Origin: Actinernus sp. WN-2022 | Lineage: Eukaryota; Cnidaria; Anthozoa; Actiniaria; Actinernidae | DNA length: 64,000 bases | NCBI GenBank assembly: GCA_030867875.1 | Contig: JAOWCC010000019.1 | Span: 80,442,861-80,506,860, forward strand | Direction of reading: 5' to 3' | Part shown: positions 32,690 through 42,616 of the stretch, in pieces | Layout of the letters: every line of letters starts with the position of its first letter | Position numbering within the stretch: position 1 is the first letter of the stretch | Made by a program: the position numbers and the translations under genes | The notes under the pieces: model-generated | Database searches by the model: none | Seen by the model: the letters and a program-made list of their open reading frames with translations, nothing else | Told to the model about the DNA's origin: nothing

Positions 32690-34149
32690 ACTAGATTCGA
32701 CTGGAGTACTTTGCTACCCTTATAATTAAGGTGTAGACCCTTTGGATTCAGATGCATATGTGTTTCATTTAAATTGTCATTACTTAAAACGCCAGTCTAT
32801 TATGGTTACATTGTGATTGTAAAATTATATTAGTTTTATTTACTTTCTCTATTAAACCTCCATCTCCATCCGTTCTAACTAGTAGAGCCGAGATCCCAAC
32901 CTCTGTGCCTGGAGAGTCTTGTTTAATCTGAGTAGCGAGGTTGAGAATAGAATCAGCAATTGCTTGAGGAGATGATGACTTGAGGTCGTTAGTTCCGGCA
33001 TGTAGAACCATCTTTTCAGGCATCCTTCGAAAAATCCTCCATATCTTCTAGATTGGCACCAAGGAATGGCTTCACTACATAATAATGATCCCGATCGAGA
33101 TTTGCCATATTCCTGCCAACGACGTTCTTTATAATCGAATCCCCTGCAATGACCACTGTTTTCTTTCTCCTTGAAAACGAATCATTGGGTTCTGCAATAG
33201 CACCACTCGCCGCCGCGTTATGTTTCGTGCCGTTACTGACATTAGATGACATGGGATTGGCTGGACTTGTACTCGCCTTCTTGTTCTTTTTCTTTCTGCG
33301 TTTCAGTCTCTCAGAGGTGTTTGAAATGTTTGAAGTCACCACTGGATTCGCCATTTCTGATTTCTCTCTAGAGGTGTTTACAGTTGACGCTTGACTCGTA
33401 GTTTTTGGCTGAGTATTTGGCGTAGGGTTCGGGGTGCTGACTTGGACACTAATATTTCTAGATTCATGTTTGCCCGCGTTTAGTAACTGCATACTCAGGG
33501 CTTGGACTGTTATGATGAGCGCAGAATTCTCTTGTTTGAGGCGTTCGATAGCGATCTGCATATTTTCCCTCGACATGGTGGAATTAGTTTGCGCGGGAAG
33601 TTCAAATTTCCGCTTTAGCTCTTCCAGGTCCTTTTTAATGCTTTGGATTTCGATGCTAACGGATTGAGAACAGTTGTAGATGTTGTCTCGTCCAACTGTT
33701 GTGTCGTCATTTTGCCTTGCATCAGCATTAGCGACCGTTTCGGTTTCTGGTAGGCTTATATGTAAATCGCTTCCATGGCTAGAAGTGTTTGCTTCGGTGG
33801 TCAAATCAACTTGTACCTTGTCGCTAGAACAGACATCAGCGTCTTTGGAAGCTGGAATTCCTGGATCTGACTGAGTCTTTGGTAGTTGAAATACCCAAAA
33901 TTTCACTCAATCTGGCCTTAATTTCCTTCGAATTGCCTCCTTGACTTGAAGAGTTTTGGTGCTTGAGTACAGCGTGAAACTGATAGAACTAGATTTCAGA
34001 GTTTGTGATCTATCACCGCTGCTGGAATTTACGAATCGGTCTGTTAAATTAAGCTTTTCACTTTTGAAGGTCTTGAGCTCGTCCAGGAAACCATACCAGA
34101 CAAATAGGTTATTTTTGGAATCGAAATGGAGCGATAAACCTTCAGCCAT
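32690..34149 (-). pseudogene. CR1/L2-type ORF1 with SGNH esterase-like domain, frameshifted
   Basis: ORF1 proteins of many CR1/L2 LINEs combine a coiled coil with an SGNH-hydrolase-like esterase domain and bind LINE RNA. Start MAEGLSLHFDSKNNLFVWYG at 34149. A frameshift near 33906 leads to the long frame 33906-33016: a Ser/Thr-rich part, a coiled-coil stretch (IQSIKKDLEELKRKFELP, MQIAIERLKQENSAL) and a basic stretch (RLKRRKKKNKK). Then KKTVVIAGDSIIKNVVGRNM carries the GDS nucleophile block. A second frameshift near 33020 leads to MVLHAGTNDLKSSSPQAIAD (GxND block), ISALLVRTDG and finally GLHLNYKGSKVL near 32700. Catalytic blocks GDS and GTND are intact, but the two frameshifts break the protein. 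Confidence 0.85.
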
Positions 34150-34164
34150 ACTTTCGCCTGACCG

Positions 34165-35245
34165 AACTCATCGAACCACAGGCAGCCCAAGCTCTGTATT
34201 TGCACTGTGTGACTATTATTTCACAACATTCTCAGATAAAGAAAATAAACTTACCTTAAGAGTTTGTTGTTGTCCTGTTGTTTCTCTAGGGTCTAGAAAT
34301 GGCGGTTATGGGCATTTCTCTCACTTTGGGTTTTTCTCTCTTCTCTGTCTAAAAGAAAGGAAATGCTGCACACTCAAATTCAAACCACGAGGCACTTGAG
34401 GCCGATTTTTCTCACGAAAACCCATCTGATAGGCGTAATTTCCTCCGTCAGGTGAAAGGTAGATAGTTTTTCTTACTCCAGAAGTTTTCAGACTTGAGAA
34501 ATCATTATCCTAACTCTTCCAAATGAACTCATTTCTTTGAAAAAGCCCTCTCATTCTTCATCAGAAACTACGTGTTAGCATCAAATCGGGCATGCTGTCA
34601 AAATTCCTCTTTCCGGCAGAGGGACAGTCAATAAATTGCCAGATACGTTACTCTCTCCCCACGGGGTCTAACGTGCCGCCTATTGTATACTGAGTAGCCA
34701 ATCGCGTGGCTACAATTTCAAACAAGTTGAGAACGCTTGACGACGGCTAGTTCCCAAAGATCACGGGCTCATAACTTATACATTATATACCTTATTTTGA
34801 AACTTGTCTACAAGTGAATCGGCTCTATGGTAAAGTGGTTTAGAGCGCGCGCCTCGAATCCAACGAGTTCGATTCCACACAAGCCAGTAACATTTAAAAA
34901 AAATATTTTTCTCCTTTCTCTTTTTTATTTTATCTTTTCCTCTATTTTAAGCTATTAGAGCCGCATTCCACACTAAAACTTTGTTTTGCATTGGATCTCA
35001 AGCTCCAACACGGTCATGACCTCGATTTTTATTTATATAGTTATAGTGCAATGATATAAAATCCTATGAAAGTATCGAACACTACAGTTTAAATAGATTA
35101 ACGTACTTTGCATGCGATCATTTGAATCAATAAAAACCCGTGAAAATTAACTGATACATCAATTTGCTTAATTTTGTGAAATAATAGTCACATAGTGCGA
35201 ATATATACAGAGCTTGGGCTGCCTGTGATCGAACTCCAGTAGACC
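34165..35245. repeat. LINE 5' segment and an inverted partner
   Basis: ACAGGCAGCCCAAGCTCTGT with the adjoining GTGTGACTATTATTTCACAA (about 34175-34228) recurs inverted at about 35170-35232. A third, weaker relative (AATACAGAGCTTGGCC) lies at about 29797 within the 3156-bp element. The 34.17-kb copy adjoins the LINE ORF1 start and may be its 5' UTR. No gene is seen in between, apart from the tRNA-like segment at 34821. Confidence 0.55.
34821..34885 (+). tRNA. tRNA-like sequence, probably a pseudogene
   Basis: GGCTCTATGGTAAAGTGG resembles an acceptor 5' side plus box A, and AGTTCGATTCC is a good box B. The ends GGCT and AGCC can pair. Only about 65 nt separate the ends and the anticodon arm does not fold into a standard 5-bp stem with a 7-nt loop. 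I therefore take it as a tRNA pseudogene or worn SINE head. Confidence 0.4.
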
Positions 35246-35365
35246 GATCTAATACTTGAAAGAAGCCTTGAAAACCTTTCATTTGACTGATTTCACACAT
35301 CCTTTGAATACTGTGGTAAGTAATATTTGCAAATTTAGTGAAATTCATTGTCAAAGTACTTACCA

Positions 35366-35910
35366 AAACGAATCAATCCCGCAAATCGGGTAGCGTTTAT
35401 TCTAGTTACGTTCTAATTCACTGCGTTTAAACGAACGTTAAATATTTTCCACTTCAATTCCTCGTAATAATAACAGGACAACGTTTAGATGGTTGGATAT
35501 ACTTGTGCATCCCAACTAATAAAGTCTCTATACGGCCTAAAAGGGGAGAAACATACAATACTGCAGTAAATAGTTCGTTAGACATTAAACCAGCTGACTC
35601 CCTGCACGGGGAGGATGGGTGGGCTTGTAACCTTGGTGGAACTGCTAGGAGACATGAGGGAGAGAGTTGAAAGGGCGTAACCGACTCTACTTTATACTAA
35701 CAAATAACAATAGAATATCCCAGAGGGATATACTGCATGGTGACTCTGAATAGCCCTGATCACGTAACCATTAAACATACCGGCGGAAAATACATTTTAA
35801 TTGCTGCTCCTGCCTCTCAAAGAAAACTAAGTGAGACAACTGAAGTATATCAGAATTTGGGGCAAAAAGAGTTCATGTTGTTTTATGGCGCTACTTGGCT
35901 TAATGCTTAA
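35366..35910 (+). repeat. Dispersed repeat, copy B, split by about 390 bp
   Basis: The left part (35366-35408) and right part (35800-35910) match copy A at 26088-26215. The intervening 35409-35799 is absent from copy A and has no recognisable coding content. Confidence 0.7.
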
Positions 35911-35927
35911 CTCATTCATAGTTAATA

Positions 35928-36296
35928 GAGTGGAATGGTTATGAAACCCGGCAAACTTCAAAGGGGCTAACAAAGGCGCTGCGATTTATGTTGGAAGGGG
36001 GCAAGACAAAAGATTGTGCAGGGTCATAGTTCATTAGCGTCCCCTGACCGACTGAACTCACACGTTTCTATTAGCTGATTGATTAACACATTGGAATTTC
36101 TATTGTGTTTTGTGCAGGGTAGTGGTTGAAAAAAGCTAACAAAGACATATAACACAAAACCTGTTTGTAAATGCTATTTTCCACCTCCAATCGATTGTCG
36201 ATCTTTCTAAAATAGCGTTTTTTAAAGATAGCTTGCTCTCCAGCATCCAACTGAAAGAAGGTCGATGGGTTTCATAACCATTCCACTCTATTAAGT
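35928..36296. repeat. Foldback with about 26-bp arms
   Basis: AATAGAGTGGAATGGTTATG then AAACCC at the left is exactly inverted near 36270-36295. Non-coding. Confidence 0.75.
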
Positions 36297-36760
36297 AATG
36301 GTCCAGATAAGAACTGTAGTAGAATCCATTGTTCTGCGGCAATGAGCCTCCCCCACATACGATTTTGCTTGAATATGCCTTAAGTGTTTTAGGAGGTATC
36401 TACATTCCAAACTACGTCTCGAAAATAAAGTATTGTTTATGCTATTGGCTCTTTTTCTGTGAAAACGCAGAGACGCCACCATCCAGCCAATCGGATATAG
36501 AGAAAACAAAGGATTTTTCAATCGCAAATTTGAGAACTTTCCCCACACACGATATTCTTCGAAATTAAACCATAGTTAGTTTGATCAAAAATAAATTCAA
36601 ACCACAAATTAATATCGAATGAAAATGCATTATTTCGATGGGTTTCAATTGAATTTATAAGTATCAACCAATGAAATTACGAGAAAGAATAATAGAAAAT
36701 TAACACCTTTTAACATTCCTTGCCGTAGACACTACAGTTCTTATCTGGACCATTACTTAA
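36293..36760. repeat. Foldback with about 31-bp arms
   Basis: TTAAGTAATGGTCCAGATAA then GAACTGTAGT near 36294-36324 is exactly inverted at 36729-36760. It directly abuts the preceding foldback, sharing the ATTAAG junction, so one element probably inserted at the edge of the other. Confidence 0.75.
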
Positions 36761-38650
36761 CTATGACTCATTGTACCACTTTAGTGCTGAAGTCGCAATC
36801 AATAATTAATTTTCCTCAATTATTCATGACCAAAAATCCTGCTTTTCGTTGTTACATTTTCAGAAGCTTGGATATACGTTCGCTTACACTCAGAGACATC
36901 ATGAAGAACTGTTGTCTTGTCCAGATGCTGGTAAGGGGCTCTCTTCCTCGGTTAGACTTCACTGTTCTCAGTGTAGGTCGTATCCTATTGGACTTCACTG
37001 ATAACTGAAGAATCCCATTGTTTTCCTTGCAGTGATTTTTACCAACTAATTTTGAAACACATGAGTTGTGTTCAGCGTGGTGGAGTAGTGTTTTATTTAC
37101 CATAAGTTACAAGTCAGTTCCTACTAAACCTGACGCCGCTTAGAAGAGTCGTGTACCTGTTCAGTAGCGAGTTTATGACGGTGATTTAATCAGTCGTATC
37201 TGATCTGAAGTCACTTACGAAATATTTCCTAACTATGGTACATATACACCCCTCAAAAGTAACTAAACACTGAGTTTAGTACTCGGTGAAATATCGGTTT
37301 CATATCCATTCCAAGTTTGGCACGTCTCATTTTATTGGAATAAGTATTTAATATAATTATTTGCAATGACAACAACAACAACAACAACAACAATTTATTA
37401 GCATTCCCATGTACATAAATGATAACTGGAAGTAAGCCAGTAGTAGACAAGTACAATATTACCCTGACGGCAACAATCTACCATATATATTTTTATAACT
37501 TTTTAATTCAATGTAAACTTCTTTTAACAAATGCTCTTTCGGTAGATTTAGATTACCAAGTTTCGCAAAACTATGTACTCTATTTCTTTATTTCTTATTT
37601 TAATCATCTTTTCGGGATCTTATGAGGTGTCGTTATTTTGTTGCAGGTGATAACTGTGAATTGGTTCGGTGAGACCGAAGGTTAGTTATCCCTCGCTGGT
37701 TTGTTTTTTGTTTAATAGACCCTTTCAGCTTGCCTCCGTTTTGTCTCATTTCAGACCACGTGACGTTTCCCTTAAGTAATGAGTTTTTGTTTTTCTGTAT
37801 CCCCAGACAACAAACAGGCAAGCTGAAAGGGTTTAGTTGGCCGACTGAATATTAAATATACTAATCAAATACATTAATAATTCATGAATTCAGATTCGTT
37901 CTGATTTGCATAAATTTTTGCTTCGATTTTCTAGGCCGAAATAGGTCGTATCGCAAAAATAATTGAAAAACGCGAATCTGTACAACTAGGATGTAGGGTA
38001 CAATTGGAATGTAAACATTCACTTGAAAATGCTCCACGAGTTTGGGGTTTTATTGTTTCTGCAGAAAATCTCTCACAGCATTTAAGTACAGGGTCTGTAG
38101 ATTTTCAGTGTTTTCCTTCTGGATATTATTAGTCGTTCCTGGGAAGACCTGGGAAAGAAAGCGAGTACTTAATTTCGCAACAATTCGGGAGATGTATTGC
38201 GCGAGTATTAATTTTCGCGATTCCAGGGAAAAAAGTCAACAAAAGTGTATTTAATTTCGCGATTTTGCAATTGCTTTAATCTGATCCGAGGGCTCTATTT
38301 ACTGATTACTTGCGTTTGCTAGCTGATTTACTAGCTGAAGATAACAGTGAATCAGACTGAAGAGTGCTTGTCGAAAACAAGACCAGAAATATATATTTTA
38401 AAGGACAGAAAGTGACAGTTTTAATTCAGAACAATTACCAGCAAGTCCGTGAATCACAACATTTAAAATTCATGTATTGTTTTCTTATATAATATGGTAT
38501 TAAATTTCGCGTGTTTAATTTTCGCGATCAATTTTTTTCGCGAGTATTAATTTTCGCGATTTTTTTCCAAAACGCGAAATTTAGTACTCGCGGAAATTAG
38601 TTGGAATAAGGTAATAAGCGACTCTATGCCTTGCGCACGTTCAGAAAGTG
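36761..38650. other. Non-coding DNA with a LINE-like tail and a small foldback
   Basis: No exon recognised. At about 37367-37420 an (ACA)n run followed by TTTATTAGCATTCCCATG resembles the inverted 3' end of a CR1/L2 LINE; the same junction motif follows a (CAATA)n run at 39325-39395. A 117-bp foldback lies at 37718-37834 (ACCCTTTCAGCTTGCC inverted at the right end). Confidence 0.5.
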
Positions 38651-38659
38651 CGGCTTAGA

Positions 38660-39045
38660 AGTACGGCAGATGGTGCGCGTTTATTGTACTGTCATTATAA
38701 TTATATAGACCTGTTTTAGAATACGCCCCTTTCTGGGCTGTGTTGTCTGTATATCTCAGCGACACAATAGAATCAGTTCAGAAGCGCGCGTTACATTACG
38801 TATTATCCTCCCTTGTCAGTCTTACGCCGATGCTTTGTCTGTATCGTGTCTCTCTATGCTTTATCAAAGGAGAGAAGATGCTTGTGTCTGTTAATTCAGT
38901 CTCTTGTGCCGCGTCATACTATTCGGCATCATTATAATTTGCGTGCTGGCCGCACTTCTGTAGCACCTATTCTGCCCAAAACTTGGCGCTTTGAAAATTT
39001 TCACCATTAAATACCAGGAACCAGTACATAGTTGTATTATAATAC
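38660..39045 (+). pseudogene. CR1/L2-group LINE 3' fragment
   Basis: RPVLEYAPFWAVLSVYLSD then TIESVQKRALHYV matches the post-RT region of ORF2, where the family has RPVLEYACPVWH and ERVQKRALR. Shifted frames continue RRHTIRHHYNLRAGRTSVAP then ILPKTWRFENF. It breaks at about 39050, where a hairpin and a 1.2-kb element intervene. The probable 3' UTR resumes at about 40381-40505 (GGAATGCCGGAATAAAC). Confidence 0.7.
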
Positions 39046-39054
39046 ATTATATTT

Positions 39055-39153
39055 AACAATTATTCACTTCAGTCTCAGTGACTATTGGTGAATATTTACC
39101 GAGACGAAGTAAATATTCACCAATAGTCACTGAGACTGAAGTGAATAATTGTT
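39055..39153. repeat. Perfect 44-bp inverted repeat with an 11-nt loop
   Basis: Arm 39055-39098 (starting AACAATTATTCACTTCAGTC) is exactly inverted at 39110-39153. The loop is CCGAGACGAAG. Perfect arms suggest a recent origin or active correction. Confidence 0.9.
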
Positions 39154-39154
39154 T

Positions 39155-40378
39155 TAGTATAATTTCATCAGTGAATATCAGAGAAATTAAAACTAGACAA
39201 TATAATAGTCTGACCTCCGAAGTTTTATAAGCGCGCATGACAAGATATTTTTATGACAAACATTTCCATAATCACATGCCGATACGGTTCATTGCACAAA
39301 ACCACTCGACAAGAGACTTGCAGAGACAATACAATACAATACAATACAATACAATAGTTTATTAGCATTCCCATATACATACATGGTATTGCCTAATTAA
39401 TATACAATTACACTGAGATTACACAGATTACACAGTTCTTTGTAACAGGGTATTTCTCCTCTCAAAAGCTTCATATATACTACAAAAATGGATTTTCTAA
39501 AGCTAGAAATACCGAAAAAACAGTCCAATGCACACTAGAATTCAAGTTGAAGCAGCAATCTTCACTTTTGAAACCTCGTACCGTGTTACAAAGAGAGGAA
39601 ATGCAGCGAAAATGAGTGGAAATGGGCAAAACTGAAAATCTGCCACGCCAATGAAAATATATCGAAAGGGACCGCTGTCATGAGTTCACTTCAAAGGACA
39701 AATTTCCTGGAAACTACGAACTAGTTTTGTGAATTATATAGCCATCACAGAAGCAAAGACAATGGTAAATCAAGAGACAAATGCTTTCGGTATGAGATAA
39801 AGCTTGAAAACACACGGAGAGCGGCGAGAGAAGAGCATGACATTAACACTATGCACTAACAGAAACCGGATCCCTGAATGAAACTTAAGCTAGAACTTGT
39901 TGTTTTTCTATCAAGAACTACGAGGAAAATAACTCAAGTAAGTACACTCTTTTTGAGTCGAACCGCTCCCAAATTTTTGTAGGACAAGGTCTCGTTGTGT
40001 TATTTATTGCTCTATATAAGTAGACATTATTTCCTTGTGAAAGTTTGTAATTCATGAAGACATGCGGACCGAATAAGCTCACTGACCCGAAACTCGTAAG
40101 TAAATTTTGTTTATGAAGGCTTGTGGATTAATAAAAAACTTCAAGTTTAGCCATACTTACTTAGTTGCTTCTATGCTGGGTTTTGGAAAAGCTTTTTCTT
40201 TCATATTATTTATTTCTTCGTGAGAAACATCGGTAAATATGCGAGCGGCGATTTTGGTAAATGCTTTATATGTTATATTCACCTCCAGGCGCTCTGCAGG
40301 TGAATATAGCGACGTATGACGTAATTCTCGACCAATAAGAGCACGGGAATCTCTATATTCACTGATGAAATTATACTA
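39155..40378. mobile_element. 1.2-kb inverted-repeat element interrupting the LINE remnant
   Basis: TAGTATAATTTCATCAGTGA then ATA at the left is exactly inverted at the right end (to 40378). LINE coding sequence precedes it and LINE 3' UTR-like sequence follows. A second hairpin (TATATTCACCT inverted to AGGTGAATATA) lies near 40279-40308. A (CAATA)n run with a LINE-like TTTATTAGCATTCCC tail lies at 39325-39395. No transposase. The perfect hairpin at 39055-39153 abuts its left end and may be part of it. Confidence 0.65.
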
Positions 40379-40505
40379 ATGGCTATTATGTAATATTATT
40401 GTAGTTATAGATATGTAATTGTAAATGGCTTAGTGTATATTTGTATATGACCCTTCCTTGTAATTAGGATAGCATACTGCAATAAGGAATGCCGGAATAA
40501 ACTAT

Positions 40506-41389
40506 TGTTACTAGTATACCTAACAGGTAGTGAATGCTGCTCCGCTCGGCAGTTAAGGAAGTGTATTGGAAGAGAACCTACAGTAGCACTTTGGCAGGAA
40601 ATAGATTACTGGGTGATAATAATGCCAAGGTGTTAGGTGAATATATTTTGTAGTTCTGGGGCTATCGTGCGACTGAATCCTGTTTGAGCTGTGGTGTGTA
40701 TTTCAAAAGTTGTCGCGATTTATTTTCTTTTTGTCCCGACATATCAACGATCTCCCGGTAAATTCCCTGAGCCTACCAATTCCCGACATTTCAGCTTAAG
40801 ATTCCCGGCACAACAAACTGCTGTTCTCCCCGGTGTAGTTTAAACACCGGAAATCAACTGTAATTGAGAATGTAATTGTAAATGCTAATTGTATTTTGAA
40901 CCGGCTGCTTGACTTTATCGAAGCCAATTCATAGAAGAAAAGTATTTGCTGTTCACCATCTTGTTAACAGAAGAGATCTTGCTCTTTGGAAACTGATAGT
41001 TTCAGAGTTAGAAAGAGTACGTCTACACTTCAACAAATTCATGCTTATACAAGGATCGCATACACAGAAATGCATTAAAGAACGGTTGAACGTGGTTACC
41101 TCCAACAATGCATATTCCACCTAGTGTAATGTCACGTGACGATCAGATCCGTCCAAAGCAGTGTGGTAAAAAAAGACAATAGAAGTGATGCATTGTGGTA
41201 AAAAATATATCGAGATTTGGACCCGCTTACAGATTAGAACTGCTGTCTTGCTCGCTCGCTTCAGGCTCGCTCGCTGCGACAGCAATTAGAACTATTATTA
41301 TTACAGCGATTATTATTATTATTATTATTATTATTATAAGCAGGCTCCTGTAAAAGCAGGAGCCCATACTGTGCTCCTGTTATAAGGTA
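40506..41389. other. Non-coding DNA
   Basis: No gene recognised. Contains an (ATT)n microsatellite at about 41312-41338. Confidence 0.5.
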
Positions 41390-41640
41390 ATTTCCACCAT
41401 CTTGTAAGGGGTGCAAACATGGCGCAAAATACAGTATTTGTATGGGAATCTGATGCCAAATAATTCCCGTAAAATCGAATTTATGAAATAGTCACTGTCT
41501 GCAAACTTAAGATACATGCAGGTAAAAGATTAACTGATTGAAATTTGATGGATGTAGCTGTACTGGGAAGCGTGCGATCGTGTTTTCAGTTTCCCCTACA
41601 TTTGTCTGTAACAACGCCTGAAATACAGCCGCCTCCTCAC
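41390..41640. repeat. Dispersed repeat, inverse copy of 8570-8890
   Basis: GGCGCAAAATACAGTATTTG, GTATGGGAATCTGATGCCAA and ACTGGGAAGCGTGCGATCG correspond to the reverse complement of 8648-8815. Non-coding. Confidence 0.7.
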
Positions 41641-42016
41641 ACAGTCCTCGGCGCGGCTCAGTTCTGTAATCTATTAAATTTTCTACTGCTGTAACAACTT
41701 TTTGTACAATTATGAAAATAGTGCGAATAAAATGAATCTGAATCTGAATCTGCAGGGGTGTTTTGCATAATGCAGAATGCAGACTGCTGAATGCAAATTA
41801 TTATAAACGGTCAGCGGAAATACCATGAGAAATAGCAAGCGCTTCTCCTCTCACTTCTGTGACCCGAGATCGATTCCCTATCGCACCTCCATATATAAGT
41901 TGAATCTGTTGGTATTTCTCCCTTGCTCTGACGTTTTTACCCATGATTCTCTGGTTTTCCATCCTCCTCAAAAACCAACCTACATGTATATTCCAATAGC
42001 CCACTTCCGAGATATG

Positions 42017-42170
42017 CCTCACTTCCTACGTACAAAGGAATCAATACGAGGCTCCGTGCATAATCCTCAGTGGTTCGTGACAAACTATCAAAGTGCTGTA
42101 GTCTTGTCACAAACGACTGGGCATTATGCACGGAGGCTCGTATTGACTCCTTTGTACGTAGGAAGTGAGG
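42017..42170. repeat. Hairpin with about 66-bp arms
   Basis: CCTCACTTCCTACGTACAAA at the left is inverted at the right end. The arms continue through CGAGGCTCCGTGCATAAT with few mismatches and enclose a short loop near 42085-42103. The long frames on both strands here are mirror images of each other and are not genes. Confidence 0.85.
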
Positions 42171-42616
42171 AACTCGTGTCCCCAATTAGTAGATCCCTTG
42201 TAGGGTCAGCTAGAAGACTTACACTTTTGAATAAAGTTGTTTCGAATAAAGTTGTCTGAAGAGTTTGAAAGAGAGGAGGAAAACAGAAACCTTAATAATT
42301 ATATGGCGATATAAAGCTATAAAAAAAAAACGACAAGCGACGACCGAAATGGACTGTGGTTTTTGCTGAAAGTTTTGGGTAAAAAAAAAGACTACTATTA
42401 ACACTGTATTAATACATATTAATATATTGTCTACTGCGAATCGATTTTCGAATTGCACCGTAGTTTATTCGTTTCGCACAACTGGACAGTTATAACCACA
42501 ATCCATTTCGGGCTGGGAATGTCGTTTGCCGTTTGTCCGGGAAACCTTTACTGAAATATATGTAGCTGTATAACAAACATTAGACAGTCTTTATAAACTG
42601 GATATTTATCTTACAG

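Larger units (their letters stand above)
26490..34150 (-). mobile_element. CR1/L2-group LINE, nearly complete, interrupted
   Basis: Reading leftward: 5' end near 34200, ORF1 with esterase domain (34149 to about 32690), ORF2 endonuclease (32627-31990) and reverse transcriptase (from 32090 to about 26530). A 3' end with a TAG-type microsatellite-like tail lies near 26490. A 3156-bp element at 27117-30272 interrupts ORF2. Without it the LINE is about 4.5 kb, in the usual range for the group. Frameshifts make both ORFs inactive. Microsatellite 3' tails and no target duplication are typical of CR1/L2 elements. Confidence 0.85.

Noticed and set aside
26088..35910. LTR retrotransposon bounded by the direct repeats at 26.1 and 35.4 kb
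   Set aside because: The interior is a LINE on the minus strand, with no gag, protease or integrase. The repeats do not have the TG...CA ends expected of LTRs.
41801..42259. Overlapping 144-, 82- and 73-codon frames on both strands
   Set aside because: They mirror each other across the hairpin at 42017-42170 and show no family similarity.
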